From contig JAFAGU010000362.1 of assembly GCA_019237595.1 (NCBI GenBank), positions 1 to 22,986 on the forward strand: a stretch of 22,986 bases of DNA. Reading direction: 5' to 3'. This stretch comes from Betaproteobacteria bacterium. GTDB lineage: Bacteria; Pseudomonadota; Gammaproteobacteria; Burkholderiales; SG8-39. The notes below the pieces were generated by a model. That model did no database searches and was not told the DNA's origin. It saw nothing but the letters and a program-made list of their open reading frames with translations. Shown one piece after another: positions 13,482 to 22,986 of this stretch. Position 1 is the stretch's first letter, and each line of letters opens with the position of its first letter. Position numbers and translations under genes: made by a program.

Positions 13482-14588
13482 TCAGCGCCGCTCGACCCAC
13501 CACATCGCCGCCATTGCCATGAAGAAGAAGGCGACGCTCGGGACCGCGGCCGCGCCGATGGGCGGCCAGTCGCGGAGCAGCCCGATGTGCGAGAAGAGGC
13601 TGTTCAGCATGTGGAAGAAGATGCCGAGCATGATGCCGAGGAACACCTTGACGCCGACCATGCCGGCGCGCGCCTGCATGTAGGCGAAAGGCAGCGCGAG
13701 CGCCATCATCACGATCGCCGCGAGCGGGTAGAAGAGCTTCTTCCACATCGCGATCTCGAAGCGCTCTGTTTTCTGCCGGTTGCCGGCGAGGTGCTGGATG
13801 TACTTGTAGAGCGCCCAGGTCGACATCCGCTCCGGGCGCACGATCAGCGCGTCCATCATTTCCGGCGTCACGGCCGAGCGCCACTCCGCCTCGTCGATCC
13901 GGACCACGCGCGGAGCGGCGCCTTCGTCGAAGCGGGTCTGCGCGACGCTGCGGAGCGTCCAGACGCCGCTCCCGCGGTAGTCGGCGCGCTGGGCTGACGT
14001 CACGACGCGCAGCCGGTAGCCCGAATCGAACTCGTAGATGCGCACGCCGGAGAGCTCGCTCGCCTGCCGCGCCTCGCGCACGTTGATGAAGGAGCGCTCG
14101 TCCTTGAACCAGAGGCCCGAGCTCAGGTCCTCGCCAATGAGCGAGCTCATGGCGCGCAGGCGGAGCTTCTGCGCCGCCTCCTCGGTATGGGGGGCGACCC
14201 ATTCGCCGACGACGAAGGTGGCGAGGATGAAGACGAGCCCGATCTTCGCGAGCGTCCAGCCTGCACGCGCGGGCGAGAGGCCGGAGGCGCGCATGACCGT
14301 ATATTCGGAGTTGCTCGCGAGGTGCGCGAGCACGTAAAGCGTGCCGATGAGCACCACCACGGGGAAGAGCTCGTAGGCGTGGGCCGGGATCGAGAGCGCC
14401 ACGTACGTGAAGATCTCCTTCAGGTGGTAGTCGCCGTTGCCGAGGTCCCCGAGCTCCTTGATGAGGTCGAAGAACGCGAAGAGCGCGAGGAAGCCGACCA
14501 GCACGAAGAGCACCGTCGAGTAGATCTGGCGCGCGAGGTAGCGCTCCAGCGTCGGCAGCTTCTGCGGCGCGGCGGGCCTCGTTGCCAA
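13482..14588 (-). CDS. lptG: LPS export ABC transporter permease LptG
   Basis: Inner-membrane permease of the LptB2FG complex, which extracts lipopolysaccharide from the inner membrane and pushes it along the LptC-A-D bridge. It has 368 residues. It starts LPTLERYLARQIYSTVLFVLVGFLALFAFFDLIKELGDLG, the YjgQ N-terminus; TM helices 1-3 lie before residue about 125, a beta-jellyroll periplasmic domain at about 135-265 and TM helices 4-6 at the C-terminus. The start is TTG 14588, four bases past the lptF stop; no ATG is available before the first TM helix. It is downstream of lptF in the same operon. Confidence 0.95.
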   Translation of the reverse strand: MATRPAAPQKLPTLERYLARQIYSTVLFVLVGFLALFAFFDLIKELGDLGNGDYHLKEIFTYVALSIPAHAYELFPVVVLIGTLYVLAHLASNSEYTVMRASGLSPARAGWTLAKIGLVFILATFVVGEWVAPHTEEAAQKLRLRAMSSLIGEDLSSGLWFKDERSFINVREARQASELSGVRIYEFDSGYRLRVVTSAQRADYRGSGVWTLRSVAQTRFDEGAAPRVVRIDEAEWRSAVTPEMMDALIVRPERMSTWALYKYIQHLAGNRQKTERFEIAMWKKLFYPLAAIVMMALALPFAYMQARAGMVGVKVFLGIMLGIFFHMLNSLFSHIGLLRDWPPIGAAAVPSVAFFFMAMAAMWWVERR

Positions 14589-14592
14589 CGCG

Positions 14593-15669
14593 CTAGCGCC
14601 CGAGCCTGAGGCGGATGAGCTGCATGCGCTGAGCGAACATGAAGACGAGCAGCGCCGCCATCCCGGCGTGCACGATCCACCAGCCGGTCGAGAATTCCAG
14701 GCGGCCCTGCGCAATGCGGGCCTGCGCGATCGAGAGCAGGTTCGAGTAGACGACGTAGGTGAAAAGCGCGAAGAGCAGGTTCGCCGAGCGGCCGGCGCGC
14801 GGGTTCACGAAGCTGATGGGAATCGCGAGGAGCGCGAGGAGGAGCGCCGAGATCGGCACGCCGATCCGCCACATGAGCTCGCCGAGGTTCGGGTTGCTCG
14901 GCGCGACGATGAGCCCCCACGTATTCAGCGTCTTCTGCGTGAGCGCGGGCTTCTCGCTCTCCTTCGCCTCGATGCGCGCCGCGTAGCGGTCGAACTCCGT
15001 CACGCGGTACTGCGCCTCGCCCGGCGTGCCTTCGTAGCGGCGGCCGTTCTCGAGCACGATGAAGCGGTCGCCGTTGGGCGCCGTCTCCGTGTGGCCGCTG
15101 CGGCTCATGCTCACGCCCTGGCGCTGCTGCTGCGTCGAGGCGACGAACACGTTCTGCACGTTGCTCTTGTCGCCGGACACCGATTCGACGAAGAAGACCC
15201 GGTCCTTGCCGCCGGTCTCGCCGAACACGCCCGGATCGACGCGCGACACGTCGTCGCGGGCGGAAAGCCGCGACTGGTATTGCTCCCCCATCTCCGCCGC
15301 CCACGGCGAGATGAAGAGCGAGAGCACGGTGATCACCGCGATCTGCGGCAGCGCGAAGAGCATCACGGGCTTCAGCCACGCCGTGAGCGGCAGCCCGGCG
15401 GAGAACCAGATCACCATCTCGGAGTCGCGCCAGCTGCGCGTGAGGGTGAGCAGCACCGCGATGAACATCGTGAGCGAGAGCAGCACCGGCAGCGCGCCGA
15501 GCGCGAAGAAGCCCATGAAAGCGACCACGGCGTCGGAAGGAATCTTGCCCCCCGCCGCGTCGCCCAGCAGGCGGATGAGCCGCGTCGTGAGCGCGATGGC
15601 GAAGAGCGTCATGAACACGGCGCCCGCGAGACCGGCGAATTCCCTGAGCAGCGCCCGGTGAAAGATCAT
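14593..15669 (-). CDS. lptF: LPS export ABC transporter permease LptF
   Basis: Partner permease of LptG in the LPS exporter, 358 residues from ATG 15669. The N-terminus MIFHRALLREFAGLAGAVF with the following TTRLIRLLGDAAGGKIPSD is typical of YjgP/LptF. Three TM helices precede a periplasmic jellyroll domain (about 130-250), and three follow, ending in a short Arg-rich cytosolic tail. ALPVLLSLTMFIAVLLTLTRSWRDSEMVIWFSAG contains the coupling helix region that contacts LptB. It is divergent from pepA with only 18 bp between the two ATGs, so its promoter must overlap pepA coding sequence. The neighbour arrangement lptFG/pepA-holC-valS is the same as in enterobacteria. Confidence 0.96.
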   Translation of the reverse strand: MIFHRALLREFAGLAGAVFMTLFAIALTTRLIRLLGDAAGGKIPSDAVVAFMGFFALGALPVLLSLTMFIAVLLTLTRSWRDSEMVIWFSAGLPLTAWLKPVMLFALPQIAVITVLSLFISPWAAEMGEQYQSRLSARDDVSRVDPGVFGETGGKDRVFFVESVSGDKSNVQNVFVASTQQQRQGVSMSRSGHTETAPNGDRFIVLENGRRYEGTPGEAQYRVTEFDRYAARIEAKESEKPALTQKTLNTWGLIVAPSNPNLGELMWRIGVPISALLLALLAIPISFVNPRAGRSANLLFALFTYVVYSNLLSIAQARIAQGRLEFSTGWWIVHAGMAALLVFMFAQRMQLIRLRLGR

Positions 15670-15687
15670 GCGATACTTGCTTTCCCT

Positions 15688-17166
15688 ATGGAATTTAGCA
15701 TAAAGACCCTCTCTCCCGAGAAGGCGAAGCTGGGCTGCGTCGTCCTCGGCGTCTACCAGGAAAAGGATCTCACCGCGCCGGCGCGCCGCGTCGACCAGGC
15801 CTCGCAGGGCGCGCTGCGCGGCACGCTCCAGGACTTCTCCGCCAAGGCGGGCTCGACGCTTCTCCTGCGCGCGCTGCCCGGCATCGCTGCCGAGCGCGTG
15901 CTGCTCGTCGGCCTCGGCGAGCGGGCGAAATTCGGCGAGAGCGCGTACCGCGAAGCCTTGCGAGGCGCGGCGCTCGCGCTTCGCGAGCTTGGGGCAAGGA
16001 ACGCCGCGCTCTTCCTCGTCGACGTGCGGGTCGGCGCAAAACCGCTTTCGTGGAACGCGCGCCATGCGGTCGCCTGCGTGCGCGAGGCGTTCTACCGCTT
16101 CGACGAGATGAAGAGCGGCAAGAAAGCGCCCGCCCCCGCGCTTGCCGAGGTCGTCCTGCCGATCTCCAGCAACGACCAGATCCGCAACGCCGTGCGGGAG
16201 GCTTCCGCCACGGCCGACGGCGCGGACCTCGCGCGCACGCTGGGGAACCTGCCGCCGAACGTCTGCACGCCGAGCTACCTGGCGGAAGAGGCGAAGAAGC
16301 TCGCTCGCCAGTACAAGCTGCGCGTGGAAGTGCTCGAGCGCCGGGACATGGAGAAGCTCGGCATGGGGGCGCTCCTCGCCGTCACCAACGCCTCGCACCA
16401 GCCGCCCAAGCTCATCGTCCTTCGCTACGAAGGCGCGGCGAAGTCGAAAAAGCCGGTGGTGCTGGTGGGCAAGGGCATCACCTTCGACACCGGCGGCATC
16501 TCCCTCAAGCCCGCGGGCGAGATGGATGAGATGAAGTACGACATGTCCGGTGCCGGGAGCGTCCTGGGCGCCATCCGCGCGCTCGCCGGCATGCGCGCGC
16601 CCGTGAACGTGATCGGCGTGGTGCCGACCTGCGAGAACATGCCGGGCGGACACGCCACGCGGCCGGGCGACATCGTGAAGACGCTCTCGGGCCAGACGGT
16701 CGAGATTCTCAATACCGACGCGGAGGGCCGGCTCATCCTGTGCGACGCCCTCACCTACGCCGAGCGCTTCGAGCCTGACGTGGTGGTCGACATCGCCACG
16801 CTGACGGGCGCATGCGTCGTCGCGCTCGGCCACGTGGTAAGCGGGCTTTTCGCCAACGACGAGAAGCTCGCGGGCGAGCTCCTCGCGGCGGGCGACGATG
16901 CCTGGGACCGGGTCTGGCGCCTGCCCCTTTGGGAGGACTACCAGGAGCAGCTGCGCTCGAATTTCGCCGACTTCGCCAACATCGGGGGCCGGCCCGGCGG
17001 CGCCATCACCGCCGCGTGCTATCTCGCGCGCTTCACCCGCAAGATGCGCTGGGCGCACCTCGACGTGGCCGGCACGGCATGGAAGAGCGGCCGCGAAAAA
17101 GGCTCGACGGCGAGGCCCGTCCCGCTGCTCGTGCGCTTCGTCCTGCGGCACGCGGGCCGGAAGTAG
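15688..17166 (+). CDS. pepA: Leucyl aminopeptidase (M17, PepA)
   Basis: Cytosolic hexameric two-metal aminopeptidase that removes N-terminal leucine and other residues; in E. coli it also binds DNA. It has 492 residues from ATG 15688. The N-terminal domain (1-160) is variable. The catalytic domain shows VGKGITFDTGGISLKP with K262, D267 and K274, D285 in KYDMSGAG, and the M17 signature NTDAEGRL (342-349) with D344, E346 and R348. All metal and catalytic residues are present. It is the first gene of a pepA-holC-(unknown)-valS-MFS run. The first codons and the 18-bp upstream gap are AT-rich relative to the surroundings. Confidence 0.97.
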   Translation: MEFSIKTLSPEKAKLGCVVLGVYQEKDLTAPARRVDQASQGALRGTLQDFSAKAGSTLLLRALPGIAAERVLLVGLGERAKFGESAYREALRGAALALRELGARNAALFLVDVRVGAKPLSWNARHAVACVREAFYRFDEMKSGKKAPAPALAEVVLPISSNDQIRNAVREASATADGADLARTLGNLPPNVCTPSYLAEEAKKLARQYKLRVEVLERRDMEKLGMGALLAVTNASHQPPKLIVLRYEGAAKSKKPVVLVGKGITFDTGGISLKPAGEMDEMKYDMSGAGSVLGAIRALAGMRAPVNVIGVVPTCENMPGGHATRPGDIVKTLSGQTVEILNTDAEGRLILCDALTYAERFEPDVVVDIATLTGACVVALGHVVSGLFANDEKLAGELLAAGDDAWDRVWRLPLWEDYQEQLRSNFADFANIGGRPGGAITAACYLARFTRKMRWAHLDVAGTAWKSGREKGSTARPVPLLVRFVLRHAGRK

Positions 17167-17181
17167 GCGCGCGCGACGGCT

Positions 17182-17622
17182 TTGACGAGCATCGACTTCT
17201 ACTTCAACGCCGAAGATCGCGTCCAGGTCGCCTGCCGCCTCGCCGCCAAGGCTCTGCAGCAGGGCAAACGCCTGCTCGTCTACGCGGGAGACGGCGAAAG
17301 CGCCGCGCGCCTCGACCGCACGATGTGGACCTGGCCCGCGATCGGCTTCGTGCCGCACGTCCTGGTCCACGACCCGCTTGCGCCGCAGACGCCCGTCCTC
17401 ATCGCTGCCGATGCCGCGACGCTCGAGTCGCCGCCGGTGGACGTGCGCCTGCTCCTCAACGTTTCGAACGAGTGCCCGCCGCACTTCGAGCGCTTCGAGC
17501 GCCTGCTCGAGGTGGTGGGCGCCGACGAGGCAGGCAAGTCGTCCGGGCGCGAGCGCTACCGGTTCTATCGCGACCGCGGCTATCCGATCGCGAACCACGA
17601 CCTTGCCGCGCCCCATGGCTAA
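17182..17622 (+). CDS. holC: DNA polymerase III subunit chi
   Basis: Clamp-loader accessory subunit that joins psi and contacts single-stranded DNA-binding protein, helping the replicase displace primase. It has 146 residues, normal length. Family elements are TSIDFYFNAEDRVQVACRLAAKALQQGKRLLVYA at the N-terminus, LDRTMWTWPAIGFVPHV (44-60), PVLIAADA and the C-terminal RYRFYRDRGYPIANHDL. The start is TTG 17182, 15 bp after the pepA stop. Its stop overlaps the next ATG region by 8 bp. Confidence 0.94.
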   Translation: MTSIDFYFNAEDRVQVACRLAAKALQQGKRLLVYAGDGESAARLDRTMWTWPAIGFVPHVLVHDPLAPQTPVLIAADAATLESPPVDVRLLLNVSNECPPHFERFERLLEVVGADEAGKSSGRERYRFYRDRGYPIANHDLAAPHG

Positions 17623-18016
17623 GGCGCCGGCGCCGCCCAAGCCTCCCGAGCGCGCGGGCAACCCGCTCGTCGAGCGCGTGGACGCCCTCCTGCACCGGCC
17701 GGAGGCCGCCCCCGGCGCGGGCGACGTGCCGGTTCTCACCGAAATCGTCGACGACGAGCGTCAGCCGCGTCCCGCGGCGGTGGATGCGGAGGCGCTCGAG
17801 GCGCTCGCGCGCGAGCTCGAGCGCGCGGTGCTTGAGCGGCTCGGGCCCGAAGTCGATCGCATCATCGAGGAGAAGCTCGCGCGCACGCTCACGAGCGTGC
17901 TGGGGCAATCGATGGACGGCATGCGCGCCGAGCTCACGCGCAACGTGACGCAGATGGTGCGCGAGGCGGTCGCCGCGTCGGTCGCCCGGGCGCTCGCCCC
18001 GCAAGAGAAGAAATAG
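17615..18016 (+). CDS. Conserved small helical protein between holC and valS, function unknown
   Basis: 133-residue protein of unknown function, not exported and without TM segments. Three parts can be seen: a Pro/Ala-rich N-terminus, a short VPVLTEIVDDE motif (about 39-49), and a long amphipathic helical region (about 60-130) including ALARELERAVLERLGPEVDR and IIEEKLARTLTSVLGQSM. Genes of this type occupy the holC-valS gap in several Betaproteobacteria; it may belong to the DUF2486-like group, which I recall only loosely. The layout of a disordered N-terminus plus C-terminal oligomerising helices, with the L-x-P-x-V-x-x-I-I-E pattern, recalls the PopZ (DUF2497) C-terminus, but I cannot confirm homology. 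ATG 17615 overlaps the holC stop by 8 bp; valS follows after 3 bp. Confidence 0.75.
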   Translation: MAKAPAPPKPPERAGNPLVERVDALLHRPEAAPGAGDVPVLTEIVDDERQPRPAAVDAEALEALARELERAVLERLGPEVDRIIEEKLARTLTSVLGQSMDGMRAELTRNVTQMVREAVAASVARALAPQEKK

Positions 18017-18019
18017 CCG

Positions 18020-20815
<2,796 letters not shown>

Positions 20816-20831
20816 GCGGGAGCGAGCGCCC

Positions 20832-22097
20832 GTGACCCTCCCGGCCGGCCTGCGGGCGCTGCGCCACCGGAACTTCCGGCTCTTCTACCTGGGCCAGGGC
20901 ACCTCGCAGATCGGCTTCTGGCTGCAGCAGATCGCCACCGGCTGGCTGATCTACAAGCTCTCGGGCTCGGCCTTCCTCCTCGGCCTCGCCGCCTTCGCTC
21001 TGCAGATTCCCTTCCTCGTGCTCGCGCCGCTCGCCGGGGTCTACCTGGATCGCCTCGACCGCCGCCGCGTGCTCGTGACCACGAATTGCGTCGCGTTCCT
21101 GCAGGCGAGCGCGATGTTCGCGCTCGTGGCCGCCGGCGAGGTGCAGCCCTGGCACCTCGTGGCGGCGAACCTCGTCCTCGGCGTCGTCTCGGCGTGCGAC
21201 GCGCCCGCGCGCCAATCGATCCTCGTCGAGCTGGTGGGCGGCAAGGCGGACCTGCCGAACGCGATCGCGCTCAACTCGACGATGATGAATGCCGCGCGGT
21301 TCGTCGGCCCGCTCGTGGGCGGCGGCCTGATCGCCGCGCTCGGCGAGCGCTGGAGCTACGGCATCAACGCGCTCACCTACCTCTGGATGCTCGGCATGCT
21401 CTCGCGCATGCAGCTTCCGCCGCGGCCGCGGCTGCCGGCGGGGGCGGGCCTCGTGCACGAGCTCGCCGCCGGGGCGCGCTACGCGTACGGCTTCCTGCCG
21501 ACCCGATCGGCGCTCCTCCTCCTCGCCGCGACGAGCCTGACGGTGCAGTCCTACGCGGCGCAGATGCCGTGGTTCGCGCGCGAAGCCTTCCATGGCGACT
21601 CGCGCACGCTCGGCATGCTCGTGGGAGCCGGGGGCCTCGGCGCGGTCTCCGGGATGGTGTATCTCGCGAACCGCCCGGATATCCGCGGGCTCCTGCGGCT
21701 CGCCGGCACGATGTCCGCCACGGGCGGCTGTGCGCTGATCGCGTTCTCGTTCTCCACGAGCCTCTGGCTCGCCCTTCCGGCGCTCTACTTCGTCGGCATG
21801 GGAGCGATGCTCACGGCCGCCTCCATCAACACCGTGCTCCAGAGCATCGTGCCCGACGAGCTGCGGGGGCGCGTCGCCTCGTTTTACGTGATGTCCTTCC
21901 TCGGGATCGCGCCGCTGGGCGCGCTCGCCTCGGGCGTCGTGGCCGAGCGGATCGGCCCGCCCCACACGATGGCCGCGTGCGGCGTCCTGGCCCTCGCCGC
22001 CGCGGCTACGTACTTCTCGCAGTTCGGCAAGATCCGCCGCGACATCCGCGCCGCCTACGAGCGGCTCGGAATCCTCGCCAAGGCTAGTAAGGCCTGA
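20832..22097 (+). CDS. MFS transporter, EntS-like (MFS_3 group)
   Basis: Twelve-helix major facilitator superfamily exporter, 421 residues. The N-terminal LRALRHRNFRLFYLGQGTSQIGFWLQQIATGWLIYKLSGS, the loop LAGVYLDRLDRRRVL (MFS motif A) and SACDAPARQSILVELV (about 121-136) place it with the EntS/MFS_3 drug or siderophore exporters. The substrate is unknown. The start is GTG 20832, 16 bp after valS with GGGAG upstream, so it is probably co-transcribed with valS. Its 3' end overlaps the convergent FecR-domain gene by 14 bp. Confidence 0.88.
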   Translation: MTLPAGLRALRHRNFRLFYLGQGTSQIGFWLQQIATGWLIYKLSGSAFLLGLAAFALQIPFLVLAPLAGVYLDRLDRRRVLVTTNCVAFLQASAMFALVAAGEVQPWHLVAANLVLGVVSACDAPARQSILVELVGGKADLPNAIALNSTMMNAARFVGPLVGGGLIAALGERWSYGINALTYLWMLGMLSRMQLPPRPRLPAGAGLVHELAAGARYAYGFLPTRSALLLLAATSLTVQSYAAQMPWFAREAFHGDSRTLGMLVGAGGLGAVSGMVYLANRPDIRGLLRLAGTMSATGGCALIAFSFSTSLWLALPALYFVGMGAMLTAASINTVLQSIVPDELRGRVASFYVMSFLGIAPLGALASGVVAERIGPPHTMAACGVLALAAAATYFSQFGKIRRDIRAAYERLGILAKASKA

Positions 22098-22710
22098 ATC
22101 CCTGCCCCACGAACGGGGGCTGGCGGCCGACGATGCCCTCGAGCAGGATGAGCTCGGCGTCCGTGTGGTTGATGACTGGCGCCTGCATGAGCATCTGCGG
22201 CGCGCCCGCCGACATGATGTAGCGCGGCTGCTCGTGGTGGCGCGTGCGGACCGTCTCGCGAGCCGACGGGTCCGCCACGGACTCGAGCGTCGCTTCGCCA
22301 TAGCAGGTGCAGGCGTATGTGCGATCCGCCTCCGCCTCGATGTAGACCGCCGTGCCGCGGATGCCGATCGTGGCCGTTTCCGTGCGGATCTGCCGGCGCT
22401 CGCCGGTCGCAAAGACCGAGAGCACGGCGCCGGTGACGACGCGCAAGCCGTCCGCGAGCAGCGAGAGCGAGGTATTGCGCCGCGCGAGCATCGCATCACG
22501 CCCTACGACGAAAACGATCTCGCCGTCGGCGCCGGTGCGGATCGTCTCGCCCGGCCCCACCACGGCACCTTCGCGCGCAGGCGAGCCGCCGACCTCGACT
22601 TCGCCGCGGACCCGATAGATGCCGCGCTCGCTTCGCCCCTGCGCAAGCGCCTCGCGCACGAGGAGGAGCGCCGCGCCGCCCGCCAGGAACGCTCTTCGGG
22701 GAAAGGACAC
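22084..22710 (-). CDS. FecR-domain protein with Tat signal
   Basis: 208-residue exported protein. The N-terminus SFPRRAFLAGGAALLL, ending in ALA near residue 23, is a twin-arginine signal, so folding or cofactor loading before export is likely. The body is a FecR domain: GEVEVGG, GPGETIRTGADGEIVFVVGRDAMLA, a central LRVVTGAVLSVF and the hallmark TATIGIRGTAVYIE (112-125). A Cys-Thr-Cys pair (C134, C136) follows in YACTCYGEATLE. It lacks the TM and cytosolic domain of the classic FecR anti-sigma regulator, so it is probably a periplasmic binding or scaffold protein. GTG 22710 was chosen because it gives a clean Tat signal and shares one base with the preceding stop (TAGTG); ATG 22752 is an alternative. 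Confidence 0.82.
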   Translation of the reverse strand: MSFPRRAFLAGGAALLLVREALAQGRSERGIYRVRGEVEVGGSPAREGAVVGPGETIRTGADGEIVFVVGRDAMLARRNTSLSLLADGLRVVTGAVLSVFATGERRQIRTETATIGIRGTAVYIEAEADRTYACTCYGEATLESVADPSARETVRTRHHEQPRYIMSAGAPQMLMQAPVINHTDAELILLEGIVGRQPPFVGQGFRPY

Positions 22711-22986
22711 TATGCGACGGCGAAGTGCAGAAGCTCGCGCTCGCTCGGCCACGAATGGTCGAAGGTCCAGCCGTGCTGCGCCTCAACGCGAAGGCGGAAC
22801 GCCTCTTCGAAATCGCGCGGCGACGCGGCCGCGCATTTCAAGGGCGCCGGCAATGGCGAAGCGACGAGTGCGCATTCGCCCACCGCTTCGACGAGGCATT
22901 CGGCAATGCGCCTTCCGTGCAGCCAGATGCTGCTCTCGCCGAGGCACGCCGGGATCCCGAAGCGCCGGTAAGCCGCCACTGCCGGA
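22710..22986 (-). CDS. C-terminal part of an unrecognised protein, 5' end beyond window
   Basis: The last 91 codons of a gene entering from the right edge, ending at TAG 22712-22710. The stretch GESSIWLHGRRIAECLVEAVGECALVASPLP faintly resembles the G-R-K-I segment of lipoate/biotin ligase-like (LplA/LipB fold) proteins, and the C-terminus DFEEAFRLRVEAQHGWTFDHSWPS is soluble. With only a fragment I do not assign a function. It is translationally coupled to the FecR-domain gene through the overlapping TAGTG, so the two probably belong to one operon. Confidence 0.6.
   Translation of the reverse strand, partial: PAVAAYRRFGIPACLGESSIWLHGRRIAECLVEAVGECALVASPLPAPLKCAAASPRDFEEAFRLRVEAQHGWTFDHSWPSERELLHFAVA

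Noticed and set aside
14593..17739. Extension of the lptF frame to over 1000 residues
   Set aside because: The part upstream of MIFHRALLREF is antisense to pepA and holC and has no protein-like character.

Overview
The window looks like chromosomal core DNA of a GC-rich betaproteobacterium, probably Burkholderiales or a relative and possibly an uncultured lineage. The evidence is gene order. An ilvI-ilvH-ilvC-psd-pssA-(x)-leuA run lies next to a divergent sigma factor-DUF3619-DUF3106-RDD cluster, followed by lptGF facing pepA-holC-(small gene)-valS. I saw no tRNA, rRNA, CRISPR array, insertion sequence or phage gene. Lineage and family assignments rest on recognised protein motifs and remembered synteny, not on a database search.

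Layout. 1-2365 (minus): yihY/brkB-like membrane protein, pyrF and a nucleoside transporter cut by the window edge, tightly packed. 2376-3309 (plus): a WrbA-type flavodoxin and a DUF2069 membrane protein. 3306-11441 (minus): branched-chain amino acid synthesis (ilvI, ilvH, ilvC, then leuA) with phosphatidylethanolamine synthesis genes (psd, pssA), a PhyH-family dioxygenase and a CitE-like lyase woven in. Strong sigma70-type promoter matches precede ilvI (11510-11482) and leuA (5891-5863). 11586-13474 (plus): an ECF-like sigma factor, a one-TM DUF3619 protein, a secreted DUF3106 protein and an RDD membrane protein. 13482-15669 (minus): lptF and lptG of the LPS exporter. 15688-22097 (plus): pepA, holC, a small unknown gene, valS and an MFS transporter. 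22084-22986 (minus): a Tat-exported FecR-domain protein and the 3' part of an unrecognised gene.

How the genes work together. IlvI/IlvH (acetohydroxyacid synthase) and IlvC feed valine and isoleucine synthesis and, through 2-ketoisovalerate, LeuA for leucine. PssA and Psd make phosphatidylserine and decarboxylate it to phosphatidylethanolamine. LptF/LptG move LPS across the periplasm. The sigma-DUF3619-DUF3106 set looks like a cell-surface signalling unit.

Most interesting signals. (1) A 25-codon, apparently leaderless ORF with 11 leucines sits directly at the predicted start of the leuA transcript, with a mutually exclusive RNA pairing downstream; it is a candidate leucine attenuation leader. 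(2) The sigma-DUF3619-DUF3106 cluster has the layout of a CnrYXH-type sigma/anti-sigma/sensor system. Packing is extreme: the two divergent protein gene pairs that abut lie 10 and 18 bp apart, and all three convergent pairs overlap or lie 7 bp apart. No stretch over 300 bp lacks a gene; the longest gap is about 144 bp (11442-11585).
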